64,000 nucleotides of DNA from contig NZ_JAEHOB010000004.1 in NCBI RefSeq assembly GCF_016464705.1, forward strand, positions 434,001 to 498,000, written 5' to 3'. This document shows, piece by piece, positions 25,483-32,992 of this stretch; position 1 is the first letter of the stretch; the number at the start of each line of letters is the position of its first letter. The notes under the pieces are model-generated. The model did not search any database. It saw only the letters and a program-made list of their open reading frames with translations, and was not told where the DNA came from. This stretch comes from Qaidamihabitans albus (GTDB taxonomy: Bacteria > Actinomycetota > Actinomycetes > Mycobacteriales > Pseudonocardiaceae). The position numbers were made by a program, and so were the translations under genes.

Positions 25483-27441
25483 TCAACGGCAGCCACAGCC
25501 GCGCAGCGCCGCGGGCATGGCGTCCAGCGCGGCCCGGCCCGCCTCGGTCTGCGAGCCGGAGGACATCAGGCTGAACACGAGCACGCGGCCGTCGGCGTCG
25601 ACGACCAGTCCCGCCAGGCTGTTCACGCCGGAGGCGGGAATCGTGCCCGTCTTGGCCCGCACCCAGCCCCTGCCCTCGGCGGCGGGCGGCTCCGTGTACC
25701 GGCTGGACAGCGTGCCGCTGCCGCCCGCGACCGGCAGCCCGCCGAGCATCGGCCGCAGCTTCGCGGTGCGCGGGTCGTCGCCGCCGGGCGCGGCTGCCAC
25801 GGCGAGCACCTCGTTGAGCGCCGCCGCTGACGCCTTGTCCTTCGTGGACAGTCCGCTGGCGTCGGCGAGCTGGACCCCGCTGACGTCGAACCCGTTCCGG
25901 GAGAGCACATCCAGCGTCGCCTGCGCGGCTCCGGCGAACGAGGGTTCCGCGCCCTCCGCGATGGCGACCTGGCGGGCAACCGCCTCCGCGAGCAGGTTGT
26001 CGGAGGACAGCAGCAACTGGTCGACCAGCTCGGTCACCGGGGCCGAGTGCACCTCGCCGAGCACCCGCGCATCCTCGGGCGCCGAGGTCGTTACCGGGTC
26101 GGCGACCTCCGCGCCGAGCCGGTCGGCGAGCTCCCGCGCCAGCTCGCCCGCGGGGTCGGCGACGCGCATCGAATGCTCGTCGGTCGGATCGCTGCGGCCA
26201 CCGTCCAGCATCGCGGGCTGTACCTCGGCGGCGAAGGTGGACGGGGCGTCGCCAGGGTCCCAGCCCTCGCCGGTGACGGGTCCGCTGAACGCGCCGAGGT
26301 CGAGCCGCACCTCGCTGACGTCGCCACCGGTGGCCTGCTTCACCTCGGCGACGAGCTGGTCGAGGTGCGCGGCGCCGGGATAGACCGAGTTCTGCCCCTC
26401 GGGAAGCGAGGACAGCGTGACGTCACCGCCCGCGACGAGAGTCACCGAGCCCGGCTCGGGACCCTCGACGACCGTGGTCGGCAGTTGCCTGCCGTGATCG
26501 AGGCTGAGCAGGGCGGCGGCCGCCGTGAGCAGCTTCACCGTCGAGGCGGGGGTGAATGGCCTGCTCGCGTCGCGCTCCCACAGGACCGTGCCCGACGCCG
26601 GGTCGATGACGCTGCCGCCGAACGTGCCGAGCGCCGGGTCGGTGGCGAGCGGGTCGAGCACGGCGGCGACACCGGCCGGAGTAGGTGCGGGGGCGGCCGC
26701 GGACGGCCCGCTCAGGTCGCGGGTGACGGCGATCGGCTCCGGCGGGTCTCCCTGCGGGGCGTTGGGCGCCCAGGGCAGGCCGAGCCGGTTGGACACGTCG
26801 GGCAGGGCGAGCACCACACCGACCGCGACGACCAGGAGCAGGGCAAGGCCGCCGAGGACCGGCCCGCGCCGTCTGCGCCGGGGCTCGGCGGGTGGTGCGG
26901 GCTCCGGTTCCGCCGGCTGCGCTGATTGTTGCTGCACCTGCGTCGGTTGTTGCTGTGGCTGTTGCTGCTGCGCCGGTTGCCGGGGGGCCTGCCGGGGTGG
27001 CGGCGCCGGTTCCGGGGGCCTGGCCGGGGCGGGGCGCTGCTCACCGGTCGGCTCGATCCGCATCGGCTGTGCGTGCCCGGACGCCGGGCGGATCTCGACC
27101 CGCGGCCGCTGGTTCGGCTGGCTGGCCGGGTTCGGCTGGTTCGGCTGGTTCGATGGCGGACCGGGCGGCGCCTGCGCGGGCGGGCGGGCCGGTGCGGGCG
27201 GGCGCCGCGGCTGGGCGGGCCGCGGCTGCCACTGCGGCCGTGCCGGTTGTGCCGGTGGTGCCGGGTCCGGCTTGCGCACCCACAGCGTCGGCTGCTCGGC
27301 CGCCGTGACCTTCGGCACAGGAAGCTCGTTGGTCAGCCGCTCCGAGTTGCCGGGGGGACCCGACGCGGCGTCGCGGTCGTCCGACGGCCACGCCGGCTCA
27401 CCGTTCCCGGCGTACTCGTCGTTCTCGTCCCCGTCCGCCAC
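25483..27441 (-). CDS. dacB: D-alanyl-D-alanine carboxypeptidase/endopeptidase (PBP4, peptidase S13) with a long cytoplasmic Pro/Gln tail
   Basis: 652 residues from a GTG with AGGAGG six bases upstream. Residues 1-185 are disordered (Pro, Gln, Arg), followed by one membrane helix (GPVLGGLALLLVVAVGVVLA) and an outside catalytic domain. Active-site motifs: SxxK in PASTVKLLTAAAALL, SxN in LLLSSDNLLAEAVA and KTG in WVRAKTGTIPASGVNS. It trims pentapeptides and may cut cross-links in peptidoglycan. It is divergent from ppa, as in mycobacteria (Rv3627c-Rv3628). Confidence 0.93.
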   Translation of the reverse strand: MADGDENDEYAGNGEPAWPSDDRDAASGPPGNSERLTNELPVPKVTAAEQPTLWVRKPDPAPPAQPARPQWQPRPAQPRRPPAPARPPAQAPPGPPSNQPNQPNPASQPNQRPRVEIRPASGHAQPMRIEPTGEQRPAPARPPEPAPPPRQAPRQPAQQQQPQQQPTQVQQQSAQPAEPEPAPPAEPRRRRRGPVLGGLALLLVVAVGVVLALPDVSNRLGLPWAPNAPQGDPPEPIAVTRDLSGPSAAAPAPTPAGVAAVLDPLATDPALGTFGGSVIDPASGTVLWERDASRPFTPASTVKLLTAAAALLSLDHGRQLPTTVVEGPEPGSVTLVAGGDVTLSSLPEGQNSVYPGAAHLDQLVAEVKQATGGDVSEVRLDLGAFSGPVTGEGWDPGDAPSTFAAEVQPAMLDGGRSDPTDEHSMRVADPAGELARELADRLGAEVADPVTTSAPEDARVLGEVHSAPVTELVDQLLLSSDNLLAEAVARQVAIAEGAEPSFAGAAQATLDVLSRNGFDVSGVQLADASGLSTKDKASAAALNEVLAVAAAPGGDDPRTAKLRPMLGGLPVAGGSGTLSSRYTEPPAAEGRGWVRAKTGTIPASGVNSLAGLVVDADGRVLVFSLMSSGSQTEAGRAALDAMPAALRGCGCR

Positions 27442-27598
27442 GCACCCCTCCTCGTCGCCGCTGGGCCCGGCGGGACCAGACTCACACACCATCCGTGCGG
27501 TCCCCGCCGGTCCGTGGTCCACACTAGTGAGGCCAGGAGACAGAAAATGTGAGCCGCCCGGTTGTGCGGCGCCAACCGATTGAGTCAGCGAGGACGGC

Positions 27599-28111
27599 GT
27601 GGAGTTCGACGTCACGATCGAGATCCCCAAAGGGGAGCGCAACAAGTACGAAGTGGATCACAAGACGGGGCGTATCAAGCTCGACCGGACCCTGTTCACG
27701 GCCACGCAGTACCCGGCCGACTACGGGTTCATCGACGACACGCTCGGCCGGGACGGCGACCCGCTGGACGTCCTCGTGCTGGTGCAGGAGCCCACGTTCC
27801 CGGGCTGCCTGATCCGCTGCCGGGCGATCGGGATGTTCCGCATGACCGATGAGAAGGGCCCGGACGACAAGGTCCTCGCGGTGCCGTCGGACGACCCGCG
27901 GCTGGAGCACCTGCGTGACATCCACCACCTGAACGAGTTCCACAAGCTGGAGATCGAGCACTTCTTCCAGGTCTACAAGGACCTCGAACCGGCCAAGAGC
28001 GTCGAGGGCTCGACCTGGGCCGGCCGTGTCGACGCCGAGAACGAGATCAAGCGCTCCTACGAGCGCCAGGCGGCGCAGCTCGAAGAGGCTCCCGAGATCG
28101 GCCCCCAGTAG
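27599..28111 (+). CDS. ppa: Inorganic pyrophosphatase, family I
   Basis: 170 residues from a GTG. The metal-binding signature is [10 protein letters not shown] with its three aspartates; other conserved parts are [15 protein letters not shown] and [13 protein letters not shown]. It hydrolyses PPi to drive biosynthesis. It is cytoplasmic and complete. A membrane PPase (hppA) is also encoded 14 kb away. A palindromic repeat follows nine bases after the stop. Confidence 0.97.
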   Translation: MEFDVTIEIPKGERNKYEVDHKTGRIKLDRTLFTATQYPADYGFIDDTLGRDGDPLDVLVLVQEPTFPGCLIRCRAIGMFRMTDEKGPDDKVLAVPSDDPRLEHLRDIHHLNEFHKLEIEHFFQVYKDLEPAKSVEGSTWAGRVDAENEIKRSYERQAAQLEEAPEIGPQ

Positions 28112-28119
28112 CGCGTCCC

Positions 28120-28165
28120 CTCGTGAGTGCGCACGCGAGTTAGAACTCGCGTGCGCACTCACGAG
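28120..28165. repeat. Palindromic repeat element, copy 3 (intergenic, perfect)
   Basis: The most regular copy: two 22-bp arms (28120-28141 and 28144-28165) that are exact reverse complements, joined by AG. The ends are CTCGTGAGTGCGCAC and GTGCGCACTCACGAG. It lies between the convergent ppa and glyA genes and could terminate both transcripts. Confidence 0.92.
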
Positions 28166-28170
28166 TCCGG

Positions 28171-29439
28171 TCAGGCGACGTAGCCCGGGATCGGGAAGGC
28201 GCCGAGGAGTTCGCGGACCTCGGCCGCGATGGTCTCCAGCGCGCCCTCGTCCTCCCGCGCGGCGGCGGTGACGGTCCGCTCGATCCACTCCGCGATCCGG
28301 GGCTGGTGCTCCGGCCGCAGCCCGCGCGTCGTGATGGCCGCCGTGCCCAGCCGGATGCCCGAAGGGTCGAACGGCTTGCGCGGGTCGAACGGCACCGTGT
28401 TGTAGTTCAGTTCGATGCCGGCCCGGTCGAGCGCCTGCGCCGCCGGTTTGCCACCGACCTGCTTGTTCGTCAGGTCGACCAGCAGCAGGTGGTTGTCGGT
28501 GCCGCCGGAGACCAGGTCGAAGCCGCGTTCGAGCAGCGCCTCGGCCAGCGCCCGCGCGTTGGCGACGATGTCGTGCGCGTACGACTGGAACCCGGGTGCC
28601 GCCGCCTCCCCCAGCGCCACCGCGATCGCCGCGGTGGTGTGGTTGTGCGGCCCGCCCTGCAGGCCGGGGAAGACCGCCTTGTCGATGGCCTTCGCGTGCT
28701 CGGCATCCGTCATGATCATCGCGCCACGGGGGCCGCGCAGCGTCTTGTGTGTGGTCGTGGTGATCACCTGCGCGTGGCCGACCGGTGACGGGTGGGCGCC
28801 ACCGGCCACCAGGCCCGCGATGTGCGCGATATCGGCGACCAGCACCGCGTCCACCTCCCTGGCGATCTCCGCGAACGCCGGGAAGTCGATCGTGCGCGGG
28901 ATGGCCGTGCCACCCGCGAAGATCAGCTTCGGCCGGTGCTCCCTGGCGAGGTCCCTGACCTCGTCCAGGTCGATCCGGCCGGTCTCCTTGCGCACGCCGT
29001 AGCGGACCGGGTCGAACCACTTGCCGGTGGCCGAGACGGACCAGCCGTGCGTCAGGTGGCCGCCGGCGGGCAGGGCCATGCCGAGCACGGTGTCGCCGGG
29101 CCGGGCGAACGCGAGATAGGCGGCCAGATTCGCCGGCGAGCCGGAGTACGGCTGCACGTTGGCGTGGTCCGCGCCGAAAACCGCCTTGGCCCGCGCGACG
29201 GCGAGGTCCTCGATCGGGTCGACGTTCTGCTGGCCCTCGTAGTAACGCCGGCCCGAGTAGCCCTCCGAGTACTTGTTGGTGAGCACGCTGCCGGTGGCTT
29301 CGAGGACCGCCCGCGAAACGTAGTTCTCCGAAGCGATCAGGCGGATCTTGTCGTGCTGCCGGGCCGCCTCGGCCTCGACGAGCCCGGCGATCTCCGGGTC
29401 GTTGGCGGACAGCGTCGGAATGGCCGGCTGATGCGTCAT
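28171..29439 (-). CDS. glyA: Serine hydroxymethyltransferase
   Basis: 422 residues from the ATG giving MTHQPAIPTLSANDPE, with AGGAG upstream. Motifs: IRLIASENYVSRAVLEATGS, NKYSEGYSGRRYYEGQQNVD and the PLP-lysine segment VITTTTHKTLRGPRGA. It converts serine and tetrahydrofolate to glycine and methylene-THF, so it spends the cofactor made by the fol genes in this window. Expression is probably controlled by a ZTP riboswitch in its leader, linking it to one-carbon shortage. Confidence 0.96.
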   Translation of the reverse strand: MTHQPAIPTLSANDPEIAGLVEAEAARQHDKIRLIASENYVSRAVLEATGSVLTNKYSEGYSGRRYYEGQQNVDPIEDLAVARAKAVFGADHANVQPYSGSPANLAAYLAFARPGDTVLGMALPAGGHLTHGWSVSATGKWFDPVRYGVRKETGRIDLDEVRDLAREHRPKLIFAGGTAIPRTIDFPAFAEIAREVDAVLVADIAHIAGLVAGGAHPSPVGHAQVITTTTHKTLRGPRGAMIMTDAEHAKAIDKAVFPGLQGGPHNHTTAAIAVALGEAAAPGFQSYAHDIVANARALAEALLERGFDLVSGGTDNHLLLVDLTNKQVGGKPAAQALDRAGIELNYNTVPFDPRKPFDPSGIRLGTAAITTRGLRPEHQPRIAEWIERTVTAAAREDEGALETIAAEVRELLGAFPIPGYVA

Positions 29440-29460
29440 ATCACTGCTCCTGACACACGG

Positions 29461-29545
29461 AGCGACACCCAGGCGCGCGGTGCCGACCTCGTCGAACGCT
29501 CCCCGGTGGTGCTCCACCTTCAATTCGCGCCAGTCGCTGCTGCCC
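29461..29545 (-). promoter_or_regulatory. ZMP/ZTP (pfl) riboswitch upstream of glyA
   Basis: Read on the minus strand, the leader contains CGACTGGCG, then AAGGTGGAGCACCACC (hairpin), GGGGAGCG and, after a variable stretch, CCGCGCGCCTGGG. These are the conserved blocks of the pfl RNA in the right order: GACUGGCG, a GGUGG/CCACC hairpin closed by GGGGAGCG, and the 3' GCCUGGG. The class senses ZTP/ZMP, a sign of 10-formyl-THF shortage, and regulates one-carbon genes such as glyA. A -10-like TAGCAT lies just upstream (29556-29551). Confidence 0.85.
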
Positions 29546-29584
29546 GACCGATGCTAGTGCACCACGGCGTCCCACGCGCCACCG

Positions 29585-30013
29585 TCAGTCCTTCACCCGC
29601 ACGCCCATCGACCGTGCGGTGCCCTCGATAGTCCGCATCGCGGCGTCGAGGTCCGCCGTGTTCAGGTCGGAGAGCTTCTGCTCGGCGATCTCCCGTACCT
29701 GCTCGCGGCTGAGCACGCCGGCGCTGTCGTGGCCGGGCCGCGCGGAGCCGTCACCGCCGAGTGCCTTGCGGATCAGGAACGCGGTCGGCGGCGTCTTCAG
29801 GCGCAGCTCGAAGGAGCGGTCCTCGAAGACCGTGACGACCGCGGGCACGATGTCGCCGCGCCTGGTCGCGGTGGCGGTGTCGTAGGCCCGCTTGACCTCG
29901 ACGAGGTTCACGCCGGTCTGGCCGAGCATCTTGCCCAGCTCCGCGACCGGGGCCTCGCCCGCGGCCAGTTGCAGCGTGCTCTCGAAGACCTTCTTCTTCT
30001 GTTTCGGCGGCAT
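29585..30013 (-). CDS. Divergent paralogue of ribosomal protein L11
   Basis: 142 residues, starting MPPKQKKKVFESTLQLAAGE. The L11 fold is clear: GQTGVNLVEVKRAYDTAT, VVTVFEDRSFELRLKTPPTAF and the RNA-binding C-domain SREQVREIAEQKLSDLNTADLDAAM with GTARSMGVRV. It is not the housekeeping rplK, which belongs with rplA and nusG. The loop normally written N-P-A-P-P-V-G-P-A is A-P-V-A-E-L-G-K-M and one residue shorter, so most of its prolines are gone. That loop with 23S rRNA is the thiostrepton site. Its MerR-type promoter suggests inducible expression; thiopeptide-immunity L11 copies are known from the Bacillus thiocillin cluster. No thiopeptide genes are nearby. Confidence 0.88.
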   Translation of the reverse strand: MPPKQKKKVFESTLQLAAGEAPVAELGKMLGQTGVNLVEVKRAYDTATATRRGDIVPAVVTVFEDRSFELRLKTPPTAFLIRKALGGDGSARPGHDSAGVLSREQVREIAEQKLSDLNTADLDAAMRTIEGTARSMGVRVKD

Positions 30014-30051
30014 GGCGTCCCCCTCGGCTGTCCCTGTTTCGACAGCGGGGA

Positions 30052-30082
30052 ACGCTAAGGACTCCAGTTACTGGAGAGTCAA
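30052..30082 (-). promoter_or_regulatory. MerR-type promoter and operator of the L11 paralogue
   Basis: On the minus strand TTGACT (30082-30077), a 19-base spacer, then TAGCGT (30057-30052). The spacer contains CTCCAGT-A-ACTGGAG, a perfect 7-bp inverted repeat (30062-30076). Its -35 and dyad positions are the same as in the merR promoter at 12572, differing only in the five bases between CTCCA and TGGAG and in the -10. Confidence 0.8.
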
Positions 30083-30087
30083 GCGTT

Positions 30088-30606
30088 TCAAAGTGGCTCG
30101 ATGCTCTCCGCGTGCCGGCGGGCGAGGCGCTGGTAGATGTCGGCGTTGTACTCCACCCACGCGCGTGCGGTGTCGGAAAGGGGGACGAACTCCTTCGCCG
30201 GGCTGCCCTTCGCCAGCATCTCGGCGGGCACCTCGGTGTTCGGGGGAACCGTCGCGCCTGCGGCGACGAGCGAGCGCGCGCCGATCGTGGCCTTGTCGAG
30301 GATGGTCGCGCCGTTGCCGATGAGCGCCTGCTCGCCGACGGTGCAGTCGTGGACGAGACAGAGGTGGCCGACGGTCGCGTTCCTGCCGACCTCGCAGACG
30401 CCCTCGTTCACGTGCAGCACCGAGTTGTCCTGGATGTTGGCGCCCTCGCGGATGACGATCCGGCCGAAGTCGGCCCTGACCACCGCGCCATACCAGATGG
30501 AGGCGTCCTTCTCCACGACCACGTCGCCGATGAGCGTCGCGGTGGGGGCGATCCAGGCGTCCGGGTGCACGGTGGGGCGCAGGCCCTCGAAGGCGAACAT
30601 CGGCAT
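30088..30606 (-). CDS. Gamma-carbonic anhydrase-family hexapeptide-repeat protein
   Basis: About 172 residues, starting MPMFAFEGLRPTVHPDAWIA. Left-handed beta-helix repeats run through the centre (ATLIGDVVVEKDASIWYGAV; GNGATILDKATIGARSLVAA). The gamma-CA metal residues are placed as expected: His in SVLHVNEG and the pair in VGHLCLVHDC. Family members bind Zn or Fe and hydrate CO2 or act as acyl-CoA-dependent scaffolds; activity cannot be judged from sequence. An ATG two codons later is also possible. Confidence 0.85.
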   Translation of the reverse strand: MPMFAFEGLRPTVHPDAWIAPTATLIGDVVVEKDASIWYGAVVRADFGRIVIREGANIQDNSVLHVNEGVCEVGRNATVGHLCLVHDCTVGEQALIGNGATILDKATIGARSLVAAGATVPPNTEVPAEMLAKGSPAKEFVPLSDTARAWVEYNADIYQRLARRHAESIEPL

Positions 30607-30621
30607 GCGCGACACCCTAGA

Positions 30622-31053
30622 TCAGGACGGCGGAAAGAACCCGGGGTAGCTACCCGCGCCGCCCGGTACGTGCGAGTCGGTGAAGCCGAACACGAACGCG
30701 ACGGCGCCGGGCACCGCGGTCGCCAGCGCGAGCAGCGACAGCACCGCGCCCGCACGAGCCAGTGCCGCGCCGCCGGGCGAGCGCGGCCCCGCCACGAGCC
30801 CGAAGATGATCCCGAGTACGCCCGCGGGCAGGACCGCGAACCACAGTGCGCCGAGCACAAGCACGAACACGCCGGTGAGCCAGGAGAAGAACGGCGACTC
30901 CTGCATCTGCGGCCGGATCAGCAGCCAAGCCGCCCAGGTCGACAGCGCGAGAACCAGACCGGCAGCACCGACCGAGAGCGACGCGACGGCCAGCCCCCGG
31001 CCCGGCCGCCCTGGTGCGGCCACGGCGTCGCCTTCGGAATCCGATACGGACAT
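30622..31053 (-). CDS. DUF4190-like small membrane protein
   Basis: 143 residues from the ATG giving MSVSDSEGDAVAAPGRPGRG. Three to four hydrophobic helices (LAVASLSVGAAGLVLALSTW; LTGVFVLVLGALWFAVLPAG; GAVLSLLALATAVPGAVAFV) with the G-L-A-I-A-S-L pattern common in DUF4190 proteins. Function unknown. It is 15 bp upstream of the carbonic-anhydrase-like gene and probably in the same unit. Confidence 0.7.
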   Translation of the reverse strand: MSVSDSEGDAVAAPGRPGRGLAVASLSVGAAGLVLALSTWAAWLLIRPQMQESPFFSWLTGVFVLVLGALWFAVLPAGVLGIIFGLVAGPRSPGGAALARAGAVLSLLALATAVPGAVAFVFGFTDSHVPGGAGSYPGFFPPS

Positions 31054-31080
31054 GCGCCCCCATCCACCGGTGCCGAAACA

Positions 31081-31116
31081 GTCAGGGCCTCCCCGACTTA
31101 CCGGGGAGGCCCTGAC
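31081..31116. terminator. Strong hairpin between tRNA-Thr and the DUF4190-like gene
   Basis: GTCAGGGCCTCCCCG and CGGGGAGGCCCTGAC form a perfect 15-bp stem with a 6-base loop. It lies ten bases past the 3' end of the minus-strand tRNA gene and can terminate its transcript. Confidence 0.85.
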
Positions 31117-31125
31117 GAACAACGG

Positions 31126-31199
31126 AGCCGCCTAGGGGAATCGAACCCCTGACCTGCTCATTACGAGTGAGCCGCTCTGGCCGACTGAGCTAAGGCGGC
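31126..31199 (-). tRNA. tRNA-Thr (anticodon CGT)
   Basis: A 74-base cloverleaf on the minus strand: acceptor GCCGCCT paired with AGGCGGC, D-arm TTAGCTCAGTCGGCCAGAGC, anticodon stem-loop GCTCA-CTCGTAA-TGAGC with anticodon CGT, and T-arm AGGGGTTCGATTCCCCT. Discriminator base T. CCA is not encoded. A -10-like TACACT lies upstream at 31223-31218. Confidence 0.95.
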
Positions 31200-31269
31200 G
31201 CGGGGCTTGCCCGTCGCGATCTAGTGTAGCGCGGCGTTCTCGCGTCACCATCCGGCCCCACCCTCGTTA

Positions 31270-31299
31270 GGTCGGCTATGACACCGGTCATAGCCGACC
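31270..31299. promoter_or_regulatory. Perfect 13-bp inverted repeat ahead of the secreted-protein gene
   Basis: GGTCGGCTATGAC and GTCATAGCCGACC separated by ACCG. It sits 30 bp before the ATG at 31329 and after the divergent tRNA promoter. Its place in a promoter region with a short loop suggests a dimeric-repressor operator, though a hairpin in the mRNA leader is equally possible. Confidence 0.5.
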
Positions 31300-31328
31300 G
31301 GCCCCTGGTCTTCGGAGGGACTCTGTAG

Positions 31329-32978
31329 ATGCGCAGACGCCTGCCCCGCTCGCTGGCTCTGCCGGTCACGGCCGCGGTGCTCGTCCTCTCGGCCACACCG
31401 GCGGTCGGGCAGACCATCCCCACCACGCCGACGCCCCAGCCCGCCGATCCCGGTCAGGCCCCGCTCTCGTCGCCGCCGAACCCGGTGCCGAACGGCAAGG
31501 CCGTCGGCGAGGCGGGCACGGCGCTCGGGATGATCCGCCTGCTGCCGAACGCCGTGCCGACCAGCGCGATCCTCAAGGAGATGGAAGAGGAGCTGCCGAA
31601 GCAGTCGGCGTTGGAGGCCGGCATGGGTCTTTCCAGCGCCCAGGCCAACTCCGAAGCCTACCTCTCCTACGAGCGCTCGATCGCCCAGTCCTCGCCCTTC
31701 GGCGTCTCCGTCGGGGGCAACGCCCCGCAGGCGCCGGGCTCGCTCGTGCAGACCGCGCTTCCGGACAACCCCGAGCCGGTGACGACGGGGTTCAACGCGC
31801 CGGAGAACCCGCTGCTGAACGTGGGGCTGCTCAACGGAAGGGCACACGCCCGGTGGAGCCCGACCGAGGGTCCGTGCGTCGGCACGATCGCCGACGCCAG
31901 CACGGAACTCGCCAGCCTGTCGCTGCTCAACGTGGTGCCCACGATGCCGGATCTGGGCATCCCGGACCTGGAGCTGCCGGGCGGTGCCGCGCTCGCGGAC
32001 GGCTTCGCGCCCGCGAAGGGCCTGGCCTCCCTCGGCGGTCTGCTGGAAGGCGGTGGCAAGACCAATGCCGACGGCACCAATTCGGTACTCAGCATGCCGA
32101 ACACGCTGTCGTCGCGCTCGATCGTGCGGCTGGTCGACATCCCGGGCACCGACCGCAAGGCCGTCGAGTCCACGTCGACGCTGCAGGCCGCGGACATCAA
32201 GATCCTCAAGGGCACCCCGCTGGAGCTGACCATCAAGGTCGCCAGCCAGCCCACGCTGCGGGTCACCTCGACCGGCGACGAGGCGACCTCGAAGGTCGAG
32301 TACACGGCCCCCGTGCTGACGGTCGAGCGCGGCGGCGAGGTGCTCTACACCCTCGACGCGGCCAACCCGACCGCCGATGTGCCGATCGGCCTGCCCCTCG
32401 ACGGCCTCACCGAGCGGTTCGGGCCGCTGCAGGACGTCCCGGTCGTCGGCGGTCTCGTCGCGACCGTCAACCAGGGTGTGCAGCGGGTCGGCGAGACGGC
32501 GGGCACCGTGCTCGACCTCGGTGTGCTCAAGCTCAGTATCGCCGGGCTCGACGAGAAGCACATGGCGATGACCGACCCGTTCAAGGGCCACCAGCTCGGC
32601 GCCTCGGCGCGGCTGCTCAACCTGCAGATCCTGCCCACCGAGGCGCTGAAGAAGGCGCTGCCTGCGGAGGCGGCCGACCGGCTGCCCTCGTCGCTGGCGC
32701 AGCTCTCGCTGGGTGAGCAGGTCGCCAGGGCCTACGCGCCGGAGGGCGGTGTGGAGTGCGGCTTCACGACGCCGCCCGCCGGGCCCCCGGCCGGGGGCGA
32801 GCAGCCGGGCGCACCGAAGGAACTCGCGTACACCAGTGCCGCGTACTCGGCGGTGCCGATGTTCTGGACGGGGACGGCGATGCTGCTGATCGGCGTGGTG
32901 CTGGTGGCCGCGCTGCCGGGGCGCCGCAAGGAGCAGGCCACCCCCGTGAAGCCCTCACCCCACCCCCGCAACGGCTAG
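31329..32978 (+). CDS. Secreted, C-terminally anchored protein of unknown function
   Basis: 549 residues. Sec signal peptide at the start (RSLALPVTAAVLVLSATPAVGQ), a Pro-rich linker, a long domain rich in Leu, Gly and Ser without recognisable enzyme motifs (SLLNVVPTMPDLGIPDLELPGG; GLATVNQ-type repeats), and a C-terminal membrane helix (MFWTGTAMLLIGVVLVAAL) with a basic tail. Choice-of-anchor-like surface proteins of actinobacteria look similar. A perfect inverted repeat precedes it. It ends 14 bp from the delta-prime gene on the other strand. Confidence 0.75.
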   Translation: MRRRLPRSLALPVTAAVLVLSATPAVGQTIPTTPTPQPADPGQAPLSSPPNPVPNGKAVGEAGTALGMIRLLPNAVPTSAILKEMEEELPKQSALEAGMGLSSAQANSEAYLSYERSIAQSSPFGVSVGGNAPQAPGSLVQTALPDNPEPVTTGFNAPENPLLNVGLLNGRAHARWSPTEGPCVGTIADASTELASLSLLNVVPTMPDLGIPDLELPGGAALADGFAPAKGLASLGGLLEGGGKTNADGTNSVLSMPNTLSSRSIVRLVDIPGTDRKAVESTSTLQAADIKILKGTPLELTIKVASQPTLRVTSTGDEATSKVEYTAPVLTVERGGEVLYTLDAANPTADVPIGLPLDGLTERFGPLQDVPVVGGLVATVNQGVQRVGETAGTVLDLGVLKLSIAGLDEKHMAMTDPFKGHQLGASARLLNLQILPTEALKKALPAEAADRLPSSLAQLSLGEQVARAYAPEGGVECGFTTPPAGPPAGGEQPGAPKELAYTSAAYSAVPMFWTGTAMLLIGVVLVAALPGRRKEQATPVKPSPHPRNG

Positions 32979-32992
32979 GTCGCCTTGGGGGT

